Assembly (NCBI RefSeq): GCF_036850765.1
Contig: NC_089491.1
Span: forward strand, 127,796,766 to 127,860,765
Direction: 5' to 3'
DNA length: 64,000 nt
From: Saccopteryx bilineata
Taxonomy: Eukaryota > Chordata > Mammalia > Chiroptera > Emballonuridae
A program made the position numbers and the translations under genes. Of the stretch, positions 21,141-30,258 are shown piece after piece (within the stretch, counting starts at the first letter, position 1; each line of letters starts with the position of its first letter). Below the pieces are notes generated by a model. The model searched no databases. It saw only the letters and a list, made by a program, of their open reading frames with translations, and was not told the origin of the DNA.

Positions 21141-23987
21141 TTTTAACCATAGTTATAGTACCTACTTGTAAGTAATAAGCCCAAACTTTTAAAAAATATA
21201 TTGTAAATTATAATGGAGTTAGGTATTATATAATCTCTAAAATTAAACAATTCCATGAGGACATTAACGACTAAACTATTATTGATAAAAGTTAAATGGT
21301 TGGATATTTTTATTTGTTTGACTTGTTCTGTATGTGGGTACATGTGATGTTTAGCTTTTTGTTGATACCAGATCTGCGAATGATTTTTTTTTTAGATAAA
21401 CAAGTCTACAATTCCATGGATTCTGGCTTTAATTAACCTAACATTTCCTAACATTGGTTAATATATCGTGAAGAAGAATCTAGTGCTTCTCCAGTATATC
21501 ATAGTAATGTGAAAGGGTTGAAACTTTTTTCTAAGGTAGGCAGCACATACAATACATTACCTCTTGACACATCTTAATATGACATATAATTAAAATGTTA
21601 AATGCCACCGACTACACTTTATAAATTACAGCTAATGTACCCTTCACCAAAGAGTTGCTCACCTGCAGAGCAGCCATCATATTTAAAGCCTGCTTCCAAG
21701 TGTTCCTGTGTCCTCAAGGATAAGACAGGCTAAAGTAATGATACTGTTGTAACTGCACATAATCAGCTCCTATAAAAACATCTAGTCCTGCTTCCAATTA
21801 TGTTAATTTATTACAGAGGGATTCCAAATTTCAATCACAAAAAGGTTCAGTGCCTTCAGGAAACCCCTTGGCAACACACAGACAGTCCCCATGAAAATAT
21901 TTAGCAAATCCTTTTGTGATGCACGAGAGGTTTAAAGCAGTAATAAACCAATCTCTTTACATTGATAAATTTCTCTTAAGTCAATGAGGACTTTGCTGTG
22001 ACTGAAGACTAAGGATTTTTCTTCTCCAGTTCAGTCTTCAGAAGAATCTCAGATAACATATAACAAGAGACACATTTATTTTCAGTGTCTGGAGCCACTA
22101 ACGAGCAAGAACATCATAATTCACAGTGAAACAACAGTTTAAATCTGAGCCACCCAATTTCAGTCCCTTGGAAATGCTAGTGGTACATTTTCTGCACTAT
22201 TTTATATTTAAATATGTCACTGCTGAATTTCGGTTCACTTCACAGAGCACTCAAGACACGTTTGTTGTGCTGTTGTAAAAAAGATGCTATGCAATCCTCT
22301 TGCTCTGTCAATAAAGAACCTTTTGTAAGAAAGAAGTGGATTTTTTTAAAGTCCATAGTAGAGTCTTGAACAGAATTGTATTGAAGCAGAAGTACAATTA
22401 CATGTGGAGACTCAGAAAGAAAACACTTGGTAGAACCATAAGCTCAGTACGAGTGTTAACCTCCTGTCTGATGTAATTCTCTGTTGTGAAGTTAAGTGAA
22501 GGATATACTTAGATTTTTTTTCCCTTTTACTAAACATGAAACCATTTATCAGCGACTAATATAGCCAATGTTGTCAGAGAAATATATTCTGAGGGAGCTT
22601 CTATTATAAGATATAGAATGCCATGAAAAAGTGCATTAAAGTTTGTAAGTCCAGAAGCATGACTTAATTAAGAATTGTAGTCTGCACCCATTATTTAGCA
22701 AACCTTGACTTGTTTCAATTTTCCAGACTGACAGTGCATTGCAGCTGGGAGAGTCTAGCAAGGGTTGTCCTACTGACTTTGGAGTTGTTATAACATTTTA
22801 AGTATTTCAAAATATGTTAAGTATTCCAATTAAAAAGTAGTTTAAGGCTTTAAAAGACACAATCCAAAATATATTAGCAATTTTAATGCATGTGAATTAT
22901 CAATACCTTTCAGATGTATTATTGATATCTTGCTATATTATAAGAACTTTTGCTCAATGTTATAAAAGGATCTATAAATAATGGCCCTTAAATTTATATG
23001 AAAACAGGGCATCCGTAAAATATTACTTTTTCCTTTGATTTGTTTATTGGTCAACAATAAGCTTAAAGATATCCAATCTAATTATATACACAATCTACAT
23101 TTTGCTAGGTGGGCTCAAGCAGCATCTATGTGCTTGTTCGTTTCTTATGAAAAGTGATATATAGTATATGTCATATATATACATATTTATGTCATATACT
23201 AATATCTAGGCACAAATACATACTATTGAGATTTTAAATTCTGTTTTATGTTATATATATAATAAGGTATTTTCTAATAGATAAATATGCTGGTTGAATT
23301 CAAAATATTTCTTATAAACACAAAATGCATTAAAAGAATTTCTGTTACTAGAAATGAAATACTCAACATTATTTTGCTTCCTCTTCCCTATCAAGGAGCT
23401 TACAGCCTATTGAGTCAACAGAATCTATAAATAGATCATTTCAGTGGAATATAAATCTATAGTAATAAAGGTATTCCCTGAGCTTTATAAACTCAGAGAT
23501 GAAAGATACTCAAAATCTGATATAAGAGGTTTTCTGGAGTAACACTTTGTTGGCTCACAAAAGATGCTTAAGGGTGACTGTTATGTATGTGAGGAGCATG
23601 CAGCTTTCTAGAAGTGGTCATGTAATAAATATTGATTATTGTCATTACAATCATTAAAATTATATATTTAATTTTCTGTATAAATATAGCAGGTATTAGC
23701 ATAAGAAGGCCCCCAATAAATTTGTTGTAATGGGTTAGAATTTTAAAAATCACAAATTGTTTATCCCAGTAAATTTTTAAAAAATATCATGCATTGAAAT
23801 TAAGGACTCTAAATTTTAGAGTAAGAACAGAAAAATAATATATTGGGGAGAATTTTAAAACAGAATAAATTTGTTATATGGATATTTTAATTATGTAAAA
23901 AATTTGGAGTGACATAAATTACTGCCAAAATTAATTAAAAGACTGTAAATTATTTATCTTGGACATCACCATATGACTCATAAACGG
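21141..23987. other. Longest repeat-free block in the window; possible conserved non-coding DNA
   Basis: About 2.8 kb without a recognisable mobile element. The segment 21640-22330 has balanced composition and few homopolymers. It carries an octamer-like 'gctatgcaat' (near 22290) and a 9-bp inverted repeat (CTGAAGACT at 22002-22010, AGTCTTCAG at 22033-22041). No coding frame is seen. An AT-rich tract with TATA repeats lies at 23150-23270. Confidence 0.4.
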
Positions 23988-23996
23988 CTTAAAATA

Positions 23997-24360
23997 ATTT
24001 TTTTAATTAAGTGGGAGCAGGGGATGTAGAGAAACAGATTCCCACCTGCACCCTGATCCCTGGGGATACACTCACCAAGTCCCTTATGGGATGATGCTCT
24101 GCCCATCTGGGGCATTGCTTCATTGCTCCACAACTGAGCTATTTTTAGCACTTGAGGTAGAGGACATGGAGTCAACCTCAGTCCCCATGGCCAAATCACT
24201 GGAGCTAATGGAGCCATGGCTGCAGGAGGGAGGAGAGGGAGTATGGAGAAGAGGATAGGTAGAGAAACAAATGGTTGCTTCTCCTGTGTGCCCTGACTAG
24301 GAGTCAAACTGGGACATTCATACCCCCAGACATGTTACCACTGAGCCAACCAGCCAGGGT
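23997..24360 (-). mobile_element. SINE-A, older copy
   Basis: Diverged SINE-A with head 'gagccaaccagccagggt' at the right. A short direct repeat CTTAAAAT flanks it (23988-23995, 24361-24368). Confidence 0.88.
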
Positions 24361-24393
24361 CTTAAAATCTTTTTTAAAAAAAACAGCAAGAAA

Positions 24394-24617
24394 CCTTGCT
24401 GGTTAATTAGCTCAGTCAGTTAGACTGACTTCCAGAAACACCAAGGTTGCAGGTTCAATCATCAGTCGGGATATATATAAGAAGTGACCAATGAATCTAC
24501 AACTAAATGAAACAATAAAATAAATGCTTCTCTCTTTTTCTCCTTCTCTCCTTCCCTCCTTTCCTCTTTCTGTCTCTGCCTCCCTAAAATCAATCAATAA
24601 AATTTAAAAATATTTTT
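24394..24617 (+). mobile_element. SINE-D
   Basis: 'cttgctggttaattagctcag', a B-box-like 'gcaggttcaatcatc', the 'acaataaaataaatgcttctc' segment, a CT-rich stretch and an A/T-rich tail. Confidence 0.88.
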
Positions 24618-24764
24618 TAAAAAGAAGCAGCAAGTATATGTTTTGGGTTCAATATCTGCATTTCACATGAAAGTACCTAAGAATACTTAATATATATCTG
24701 TTGTAAAGTACCTAATCCACAATTCCACAGGTGTTCATAGAGGCACATAGTCCAAATAAGTTTT

Positions 24765-25307
24765 TGAAAAGTTTTATTAAAGGAGGAAATTTATTAAATA
24801 TGCCGGCCGCATATGGCTGACACAAGGCAACAGACCCAAATTGTGCAGCCTCCAAAAATAGTTCAGGGGCTATTTATGTACTCCTAATTATACATGGGAG
24901 TGGAAAAAACCTGACATCGTGGCATAAGTTTATACCTTTTGTTTAGAGATACATATATTAACTACATGCTTCCAGGAGGGGAGGGGTAGTTTCCATAGGG
25001 ACAAATGCCTGTATATGGTTCATCAGTATAAGAAAAGATTTTAATTTAATCTTCTTCTTCCTGTACCTGGCTAGCTATTCACCCTTCCCCCATAGATATG
25101 GAGGAAGGTCAGAGAATCCTTGTCTCCTTCCTCTTCTGCATTTACAACACAATGCCATCAGCCATATAGGTTTTATGCTAATCACACAAGTGCAAAAATC
25201 ACACTTACAAAATCTTTCTGCACACCTAGCCTAAACCAATAAAATGTTCTTTAACCTTCCTAAATTATTAATATTATTAATTCTGTGGCTTTTGGCACCT
25301 TACAACA
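24765..25307 (-). mobile_element. Solo LTR-like element of an endogenous retrovirus, antisense
   Basis: Read on the minus strand it begins TGTTGTAAGGTGCC, contains a TATA-like 'acataaatagcccctgaac', an R-like 'gggtctgttgccttgtgtcag', two AATAAA signals ('tttaataaatttcc', 'ctttaataaaac') and ends in TCA. That is the layout of a retroviral LTR of about 540 bp with TG..CA ends. No internal gag, pol or env sequence is next to it, so it would be a solo LTR. I could not find a matching TSD, and the family is not assigned. Confidence 0.6.
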
Positions 25308-25465
25308 TATCAAAAAGATAATGAGTGTTTTACATGGGCAGGGTATCTCTCTCACAGGTTCTATTGTTATTACTAACCTCAATTTCCTCTCCTTCTTGCT
25401 ACCCATTAATATTATATTAAAGAAATAATATATTCTTTTTATTTTTTAAAAATAGATTATTTCAG

Positions 25466-25842
25466 GCACTGACTGGTTGTCTCAGTGGTAGAGCATTGGC
25501 CCAATGTGTAAATGTATCCATTTGATTCCTGGTCAGGGCATACAGGAGAAGAGCCCACCTGCTTCTCCAACCTTTCCTGTCTCACTTCTCTCTCTTTCTC
25601 TCTTTCTTTCTCTTCTCCTCCCTTCCTGCAGTCATGGCTCAATTGGAGCGTGTTGGCCCCAAGTGCTAAGGATGACTCCATGTCCTCTACCTCAGGTGCT
25701 ATAAAATGGCTCTGGTTACAGCAGAGCAAGAGCCCCAGATGGGCAGAGCATCGCCCTCTAGTGGGCTTTCTGGCTTGATCCTGTTTGGGGAATATGCTGG
25801 AGTCTTTCACTGCCCCCTCTTCTCTCACTAAAAAAAAATAAA
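25466..25842 (+). mobile_element. SINE-A, full length
   Basis: Head 'gcactgactggttgtctcag' through the typical tail segment and an A-rich end. TSD AGATTATTTCAG (25454-25465) and AGATAATTTCAG (25843-25854), one mismatch. Confidence 0.94.
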
Positions 25843-26029
25843 AGATAATTTCAGATTATTGTTTATAACAGTCTCAAGATTCTATCTATATTACATAACA
25901 ATAGTAATATTAGGCAATAAATTTTGAATGAAGAATACATACATAAATACATTTTCATCAAAAAGATTTAGAAAGTATAAACTGTCATGACCACATGACA
26001 TTATTTTAAAGAAGTAAAACCTGACAAAA

Positions 26030-26345
26030 ATAAAGATAAATTAACAAATCTACCCTCATAGTGGAAAATTTACACAAATTTCTGCTGATAAAAGGAAGCT
26101 AACATAGGTAAATAAATTAATAGGAATATGGAATATTTATATAACCCAATTAATAACAATATGTACAGAATTACAAAAAATATTTGGAGACTATACCTTA
26201 TTTAATACCCAGGGAACAATTATGGAAATTGTCCATATTCAAGTTAACTAAAGAAGTTTCCAAAAATGTCAAAGTATCATGATCACCATATTTTCTGACC
26301 AGAAGATTATGTGAAACTACAATATTAAAATACTAATATTGTCAA
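26030..26345 (+). mobile_element. Old L1 ORF2 endonuclease-region fossil
   Basis: The order of phrases resembles the L1 endonuclease coding region: 'cctgacaaaaataaagataa', 'ctcatagtggaaaatt', a 'gaatatggaatatttatat' block, then 'cccagggaacaattatgg' and 'accatattttctgaccagaag', the last matching 'agtatgttctctgaccacaa'. The frame is destroyed. It ends about 130 bp before the young full-length L1. Confidence 0.5.
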
Positions 26346-26473
26346 CTGAAGTTGATAGAAAACATGAATAATCAAATGAATGCCAAAACAGTGTTGAATT
26401 TGAAACAGTATTATCTACACAATAACATACAACTTTTAAATTTTTAGATTAAATTTATATCTTTGTGTATAAT

Positions 26474-26488
26474 AAAAATATTTGACAG
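26474..26488. repeat. Target-site duplication, left copy (full-length L1)
   Basis: AAAAATATTTGACAG, repeated exactly at 34324-34338. Confidence 0.97.
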
Positions 26489-26492
26489 TGGA

Positions 26493-26500
26493 TGACGTCA
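26493..26500. promoter_or_regulatory. CRE/ATF palindrome TGACGTCA at the L1 5' end
   Basis: A perfect 8-base cAMP-response-element palindrome four bases into the element. CREB/ATF binding is inferred from the motif alone. Confidence 0.6.
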
Positions 26501-26504
26501 GAGT

Positions 26505-26512
26505 AATGGCGG
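26505..26512 (+). promoter_or_regulatory. YY1-like core near the L1 start
   Basis: ATGGCGGA sits about 17 bases from the 5' end. In human L1 a YY1 site (CAAGATGGCGG) near the same position directs accurate initiation, so the placement is suggestive. Confidence 0.55.
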
Positions 26513-26946
26513 AGTAGGAAGCGATACCAATAAATCTCCCCCAAAACTCAACAAGATCTTCAACCAGAAACAGAAAAACCTATACTTGGAGCTTCCAGAT
26601 TCTTCGCAATACACCCAAAGGTATGATTGAGTGAAAAATTGGCTAAATATATAACCAAACCCCGAAGGAAATAGGGAGTAAGAAATGCTCCGCCTTCCTC
26701 ACTGACCTAAACAGGGCGGCTTTCTCTGGTAACTGTGAATATAGAAACTGAGGCGGGCAAAGGGGGTGAATAGATCCAGGCCGCCGCAGCAAAAACGGCC
26801 AAACCAGGCTGTGGCTCAGAGATCCAAGCCGAGGAAAATCTGATCCTGTGGCAACCCGGGCAATACAAGCTAACACTCGCGCCAAACCCAAACAAAGAAA
26901 GACAAGCAGAGCGGCCATTTTACCCGGTCTCCTGGTCGGTGCGCAG

Positions 26947-27189
26947 TTAGTGGAAGAGAGATTTCTTCCTAAGCCGCGGAAGTGGGTGCCCGTGTTGCCC
27001 CACGGAGAGGCAGGGTCAGAGGCCTTTCTGTGGGCTGAGGGCAGAGTCTCTGGGCAGCCCCAGCGCCCTGGGAAAGCCACGCACGGGAGGGAGTGAGAAC
27101 TACTTCCAACGGTGGAGATTTTCCGTGCTGGTGAGGGTTTTACTCAGAGGGAACCGCGGCCGGCCTCATATCCTGGTGTGCGCGCGCAG
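26947..27189 (+). repeat. L1 5'UTR tandem unit 1
   Basis: A unit of 243 bp with the ordered landmarks 'gatttcttcctaag', 'gtgcccgtgttgcc', 'ggcagggtcagaggcctttc', 'ccccagcgcc', 'acttccaacg', 'gggttttactcagag' and 'tatcctggtgtgcgcgcgcag'. A partial preceding unit end ('ggtctcctggtcggtgcgcag') lies just upstream at about 26926-26946. Confidence 0.85.
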
Positions 27190-27428
27190 ATAAGGAGTGA
27201 GCGATTCCTCCGAGTGCCTCGGCAGTGCGCGCCCGTGTTATCGCACAGAGGGGCAGAGTCAGGGGCCTTTGTGTGGGCCAAAGCGGAATCTCGGGCCGCC
27301 CCAGCGCCTTGCAAAAGCCGCACACGGGGACGGAGCGAGACTCAATTCCAACGCTGCAACTTTTCCCTGCGGTTGGGGGTTTCACTCAGAGCGTGAGACT
27401 GCTGGCCGGATATCCTGGTTGCATACAG
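27190..27428 (+). repeat. L1 5'UTR tandem unit 2
   Basis: 239 bp with the same landmarks in the same order: 'gcgattcctccgag', 'gcgcccgtgttatc', 'ggcagagtcaggggcctttg', 'ccccagcgcc', 'attccaacgc', 'ggggtttcactcagag' and 'tatcctggttgcatacag'. Confidence 0.85.
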
Positions 27429-27530
27429 TGAGTGAGAGTTTCCTCCAAGCGCACCGGAAGTGGGCGCCCGCTTGTGTTACCGGACAGAGTGGCAGAGCCA
27501 GTGGTCTTTGAGTGGGCGGAAAGCCCACCT
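27429..27530 (+). repeat. L1 5'UTR tandem unit 3, partial
   Basis: The first about 100 bp of a third unit ('gagtttcctccaagcg', 'gcgcccgcttgtgttacc', 'ggcagagccagtggtctttg'), after which the similarity stops. Confidence 0.75.
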
Positions 27531-27949
27531 GATTATGCTAGCAGCTCTGACTGACTGAGCCTTACCCAGAGCCCTGTGCTGAGAGGAAATAGAGTGGGGA
27601 GTTGCCAGCAATTTGAGCCTCTTACTATCCAGGCAGAGGCAGCAGCAACCCCATACCTGGACTATCAGGCTACTAATTGAGGAAGGAAAGACTAGGAGAA
27701 AGGCTCCAGGAACACGGACTCTCTCACTGTCGGAGCCTATAAATGCTAATGAGCCTCAACTCCCAACGAGAATAAAGCATAATACATGACATTGCCATAG
27801 AGACTTATCAACTGCACACCTCTACCTGAGCGTGCCAAAGGGGCAGAACCCGGGGTACAGAGTCACCGACCAGGAAGAGGGAGAGAAAAGAAAAAGCAAG
27901 AAGATAACCTCTCAAAATCAAGAATAATCTGCAGACTTTATAACCTATC

Positions 27950-28910
27950 CCATTTTATTATATTTGTTCGTTTGTTTCTCTTATCTTCATTCTTGAGACT
28001 TTTTTTTCCTCCTCCAATTTGGCTGATTAACTCTCTACCGGTCTTACTCTCTCCTCTCCTTGAACTACACTACCCATAAGTGTTACATCTCCCATTATCA
28101 TTTGTCTTCTCTTCCTTTCTCTCTATGAGGGTTGCACTCCAAAACCCTTAACTCTTTCTCTCTCTCTCCTTTCTTTCTTCTTCTTTTAGTGGTTCCCTCT
28201 TTTTTTCTCTCTCTCTCTTTCTTTTCTCCCTCTATATTAGTTTCTTCCTTTCTCCTTTACATCTCCTCTCATTCAAACCTCAATAACAAACAAATTATCT
28301 TATCTGGGACTCAAACCTATGTTTGTGGCATTTTGGGGGGTTTTTACTTCACCTTTTTAACTCACTAGCAGTGCTCCCATCCCTGGCTCTCCATATTATC
28401 TAGTTCTTGTTCCACTAAATACAATAGTAAGTTTTTAATTTGTCCCCCCATTTTTCCATTTTCCTCTTATTTCTCTCATCATAACTCTTAGAAAACCAAC
28501 ACCTAAAAGCAAATCATTTTATTCTTGACCCAAATTTTTTCCTTATTTGCTTTTTGTGGGTCCATACGCTCTTTTTTTTTTCTTTTTTCTTTTTTTTTTC
28601 CTTTTTTTTTTTTTTTCTTTCTCTCTTTTTTGCCCCTTTATTACTTTTCCCCAATTCAGGCCCTCCATCACAGGCATTGTTTGTTATAACTCACAGTCCA
28701 CCACAAGATTTTCTCAAGAAAGAAGGGAGTGGAGAGGAGAGGAAAAAAAGAGGGGGGGAATAATTTCCTTTTTTAAAAAATTTTTATTTTATTTTATTTT
28801 TCTTTATTTCATTATTAATTTTTTTTTTAAAAAAAACAACTCTTTTCGATTTGTTATTTTTTTATTTTTTTAACTTTTTATTCTTTATTAAATCTCATTA
28901 ATACTATCAA
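27950..28910 (+). repeat. Pyrimidine-rich leader of the L1 5'UTR
   Basis: Nearly 1 kb dominated by T and C, with T runs of 9-13 bases (28569-28616). It turns A-rich only shortly before ORF1. Open frames here ('FFFFLFFFLF' type) reflect composition, not coding. Confidence 0.85.
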
Positions 28911-28925
28911 CAAAACCACCCTCAG

Positions 28926-29945
28926 ATGCCATTAAGGAAGAGAAAATCGAATATCATGGATACAAAAGAAAGAGAGGTAACACAGCTAGATGAGGAAAAA
29001 TCTATGGAGAAAAAATTTAATATATTGGAAACCTTGGAGCTAAATGACAGAGAATTCAAGATAGAAATCCTAAAAATCCTCCGAGATATACAAGAAAACA
29101 CAGAAAGGCAATATAGGGAGATCAGAAAACAACTCCATGAACACAAAGAATATATGTCCAAGGAAATTGAAACTATAAAAACAAATCAAACAGAGATGAA
29201 AAACTCAATTCACGAGCTGAAAAACGAAGTAACAAGCTTAGCTAATAGAACAGGTCAGATAGAAGAGAGGGTTAGTGAAATAGAAGACAAGCAACTTGAG
29301 GCACAACAGAGAGAAGAAGAAAGAGACTCAAAAATTAAAAAAAATGAGATAGCCCTACAAGAATTATCTGACTCCATCAAAAAGAATAACATAAGAATAA
29401 TAGGTATATCAGAGGGAGAAGAGAGAGAAAATGGAATGGAGAACATACTTAAACAAATAATTGGTGAGAACTTCCCAAGCCTGTGGAAAGAACTAAAGCC
29501 TCAAGTTCAAGAAGCAAACAGAACTCCAAGTTTTCTTAACCCCAACAAACCTACTCCAAGGCATATCATAATGAAATTGACACAAACCAACAGCAAAGAA
29601 AAAATTCTCAAAGCAGCCAGGGAAAAGAAGAACACAACATATAAAGGAAGGCCCATTAGATTATCATCAGATTTCTCAGCAGAAACTCTACAAGCTAGAA
29701 GAGAGTGGACCCCAATATTTAAAGTCCTGAAAGAGAGGAACTTTCAGCCACGAATACTATACCCATCAAAGCTATCCTTCAAATACGAAGGAGAAATAAA
29801 AACATTCACAGATACAGAAAAGATGAGGGAATTTATCATCAGAAAACCCCCACTCCAGGAATTACTAAAGGGGGTTCTCCAATCAGATACAAAGAACAAA
29901 AAAAAAACAGAGCCACAAGTAAAAGCTCCAAGAAGAACACAATAA
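28926..29945 (+). CDS. L1 ORF1 protein (ORF1p), intact, 339 aa
   Basis: ORF1p is the RNA-binding chaperone of L1. It trimerises, coats the L1 RNA and is needed for retrotransposition in cytoplasmic ribonucleoprotein particles. Length matches human ORF1p (338 aa). Residues 1-40 are a charged N-terminus. About 40-150 form a long Glu/Lys/Gln-rich coiled coil with heptad-like leucines and isoleucines. About 154-245 is the RRM-like domain (NIRIIGISE at 155-163, PRHIIMKL at 211-218, KEKILKAAREK at 224-234). About 248-315 is the C-terminal domain (SAETLQARREW, QPRILYP at 274-280, EIKTFTD at 290-296). The paired arginines of 'ARRE' correspond to the RNA-binding arginines of the human protein. No stop or frameshift is present, and the ATG sits at the end of the long T-rich leader. 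Function is inferred from family knowledge. Confidence 0.97.
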   Translation: MPLRKRKSNIMDTKEREVTQLDEEKSMEKKFNILETLELNDREFKIEILKILRDIQENTERQYREIRKQLHEHKEYMSKEIETIKTNQTEMKNSIHELKNEVTSLANRTGQIEERVSEIEDKQLEAQQREEERDSKIKKNEIALQELSDSIKKNNIRIIGISEGEERENGMENILKQIIGENFPSLWKELKPQVQEANRTPSFLNPNKPTPRHIIMKLTQTNSKEKILKAAREKKNTTYKGRPIRLSSDFSAETLQARREWTPIFKVLKERNFQPRILYPSKLSFKYEGEIKTFTDTEKMREFIIRKPPLQELLKGVLQSDTKNKKKTEPQVKAPRRTQ

Positions 29946-30248
29946 AACCAAATTTAAACTGTGACAACAACAAAAAGAAAGAGGGGGAGAAGACGGAGAA
30001 TAACAGTAGCAAAGGATGATGGAGTGCAAAAGTACTCACAAAATAGTTCGCTACAATGAACAGGATAGGGACCCTTTTCATTACTCAAAGGTAACCACCA
30101 TTGAAAAAACCACCACAGAAGCACATGAGATAAAAAAGATAGCAACAGAGGAAAGATGTATGGAATACAACCAAATAAAAACAAAAGATAGAAAAACGAA
30201 AGAGAAGGATCAAACAAGACACAAAACTAACAGAAAGCAAGATATAAA
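29946..30248 (+). other. L1 inter-ORF spacer, 303 bp
   Basis: A-rich spacer, much longer than the 63-bp spacer of human L1. It holds an 80-codon ORF described separately. Confidence 0.8.
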
Positions 30249-30258
30249 ATGGCAATAG
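30016..30258 (+). CDS. Small spacer ORF overlapping the ORF2 start, 80 aa
   Basis: A lysine- and threonine-rich frame that begins with ATG ATG inside the ORF1-ORF2 spacer. It ends at a TAG overlapping the first ten bases of ORF2 in a different frame (ORF2 ATG at 30249, stop at 30256-30258). No domain is recognisable. The overlap would suit termination-reinitiation, which has been proposed for human ORF2 translation. It could equally be an accident of A-rich, stop-poor DNA. Confidence 0.3.
   Translation: MMECKSTHKIVRYNEQDRDPFHYSKVTTIEKTTTEAHEIKKIATEERCMEYNQIKTKDRKTKEKDQTRHKTNRKQDIKWQ

Larger units (their letters stand above)
26489..28925 (+). promoter_or_regulatory. L1 5'UTR with internal promoter region
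   Basis: About 2.4 kb, much longer than the roughly 0.9 kb human L1 5'UTR. It starts with a CRE-like palindrome and a YY1-like core. The 26.7-27.6 kb part is GC- and CpG-rich and contains tandem repeats of about 240 bp. The last kilobase (about 27950-28910) is strongly pyrimidine-rich. Human and mouse L1 5'UTRs carry an internal polymerase II promoter; the same role here is inferred from position and composition. Small open frames on both strands are most likely fortuitous. Confidence 0.85.

Noticed and set aside
22002..22041. Small hairpin RNA or microRNA precursor
   Set aside because: A 9-bp stem with a 22-base loop is too weak for a pre-miRNA and is expected by chance at this scale.
24765..25307. 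Provirus with internal genes
   Set aside because: Neither flank carries gag, pol or env coding sequence, and a second LTR is not seen nearby.
26848..27511. Overlapping 80-105 codon ORFs on the plus strand
   Set aside because: They lie in the GC-rich tandem repeats of the L1 5'UTR, occur in several frames at once and have no recognisable domain.
28547..28873. Hydrophobic 108-codon ORF, possible membrane protein
   Set aside because: Its Phe/Leu runs come straight from T-rich low-complexity DNA in the L1 5'UTR.
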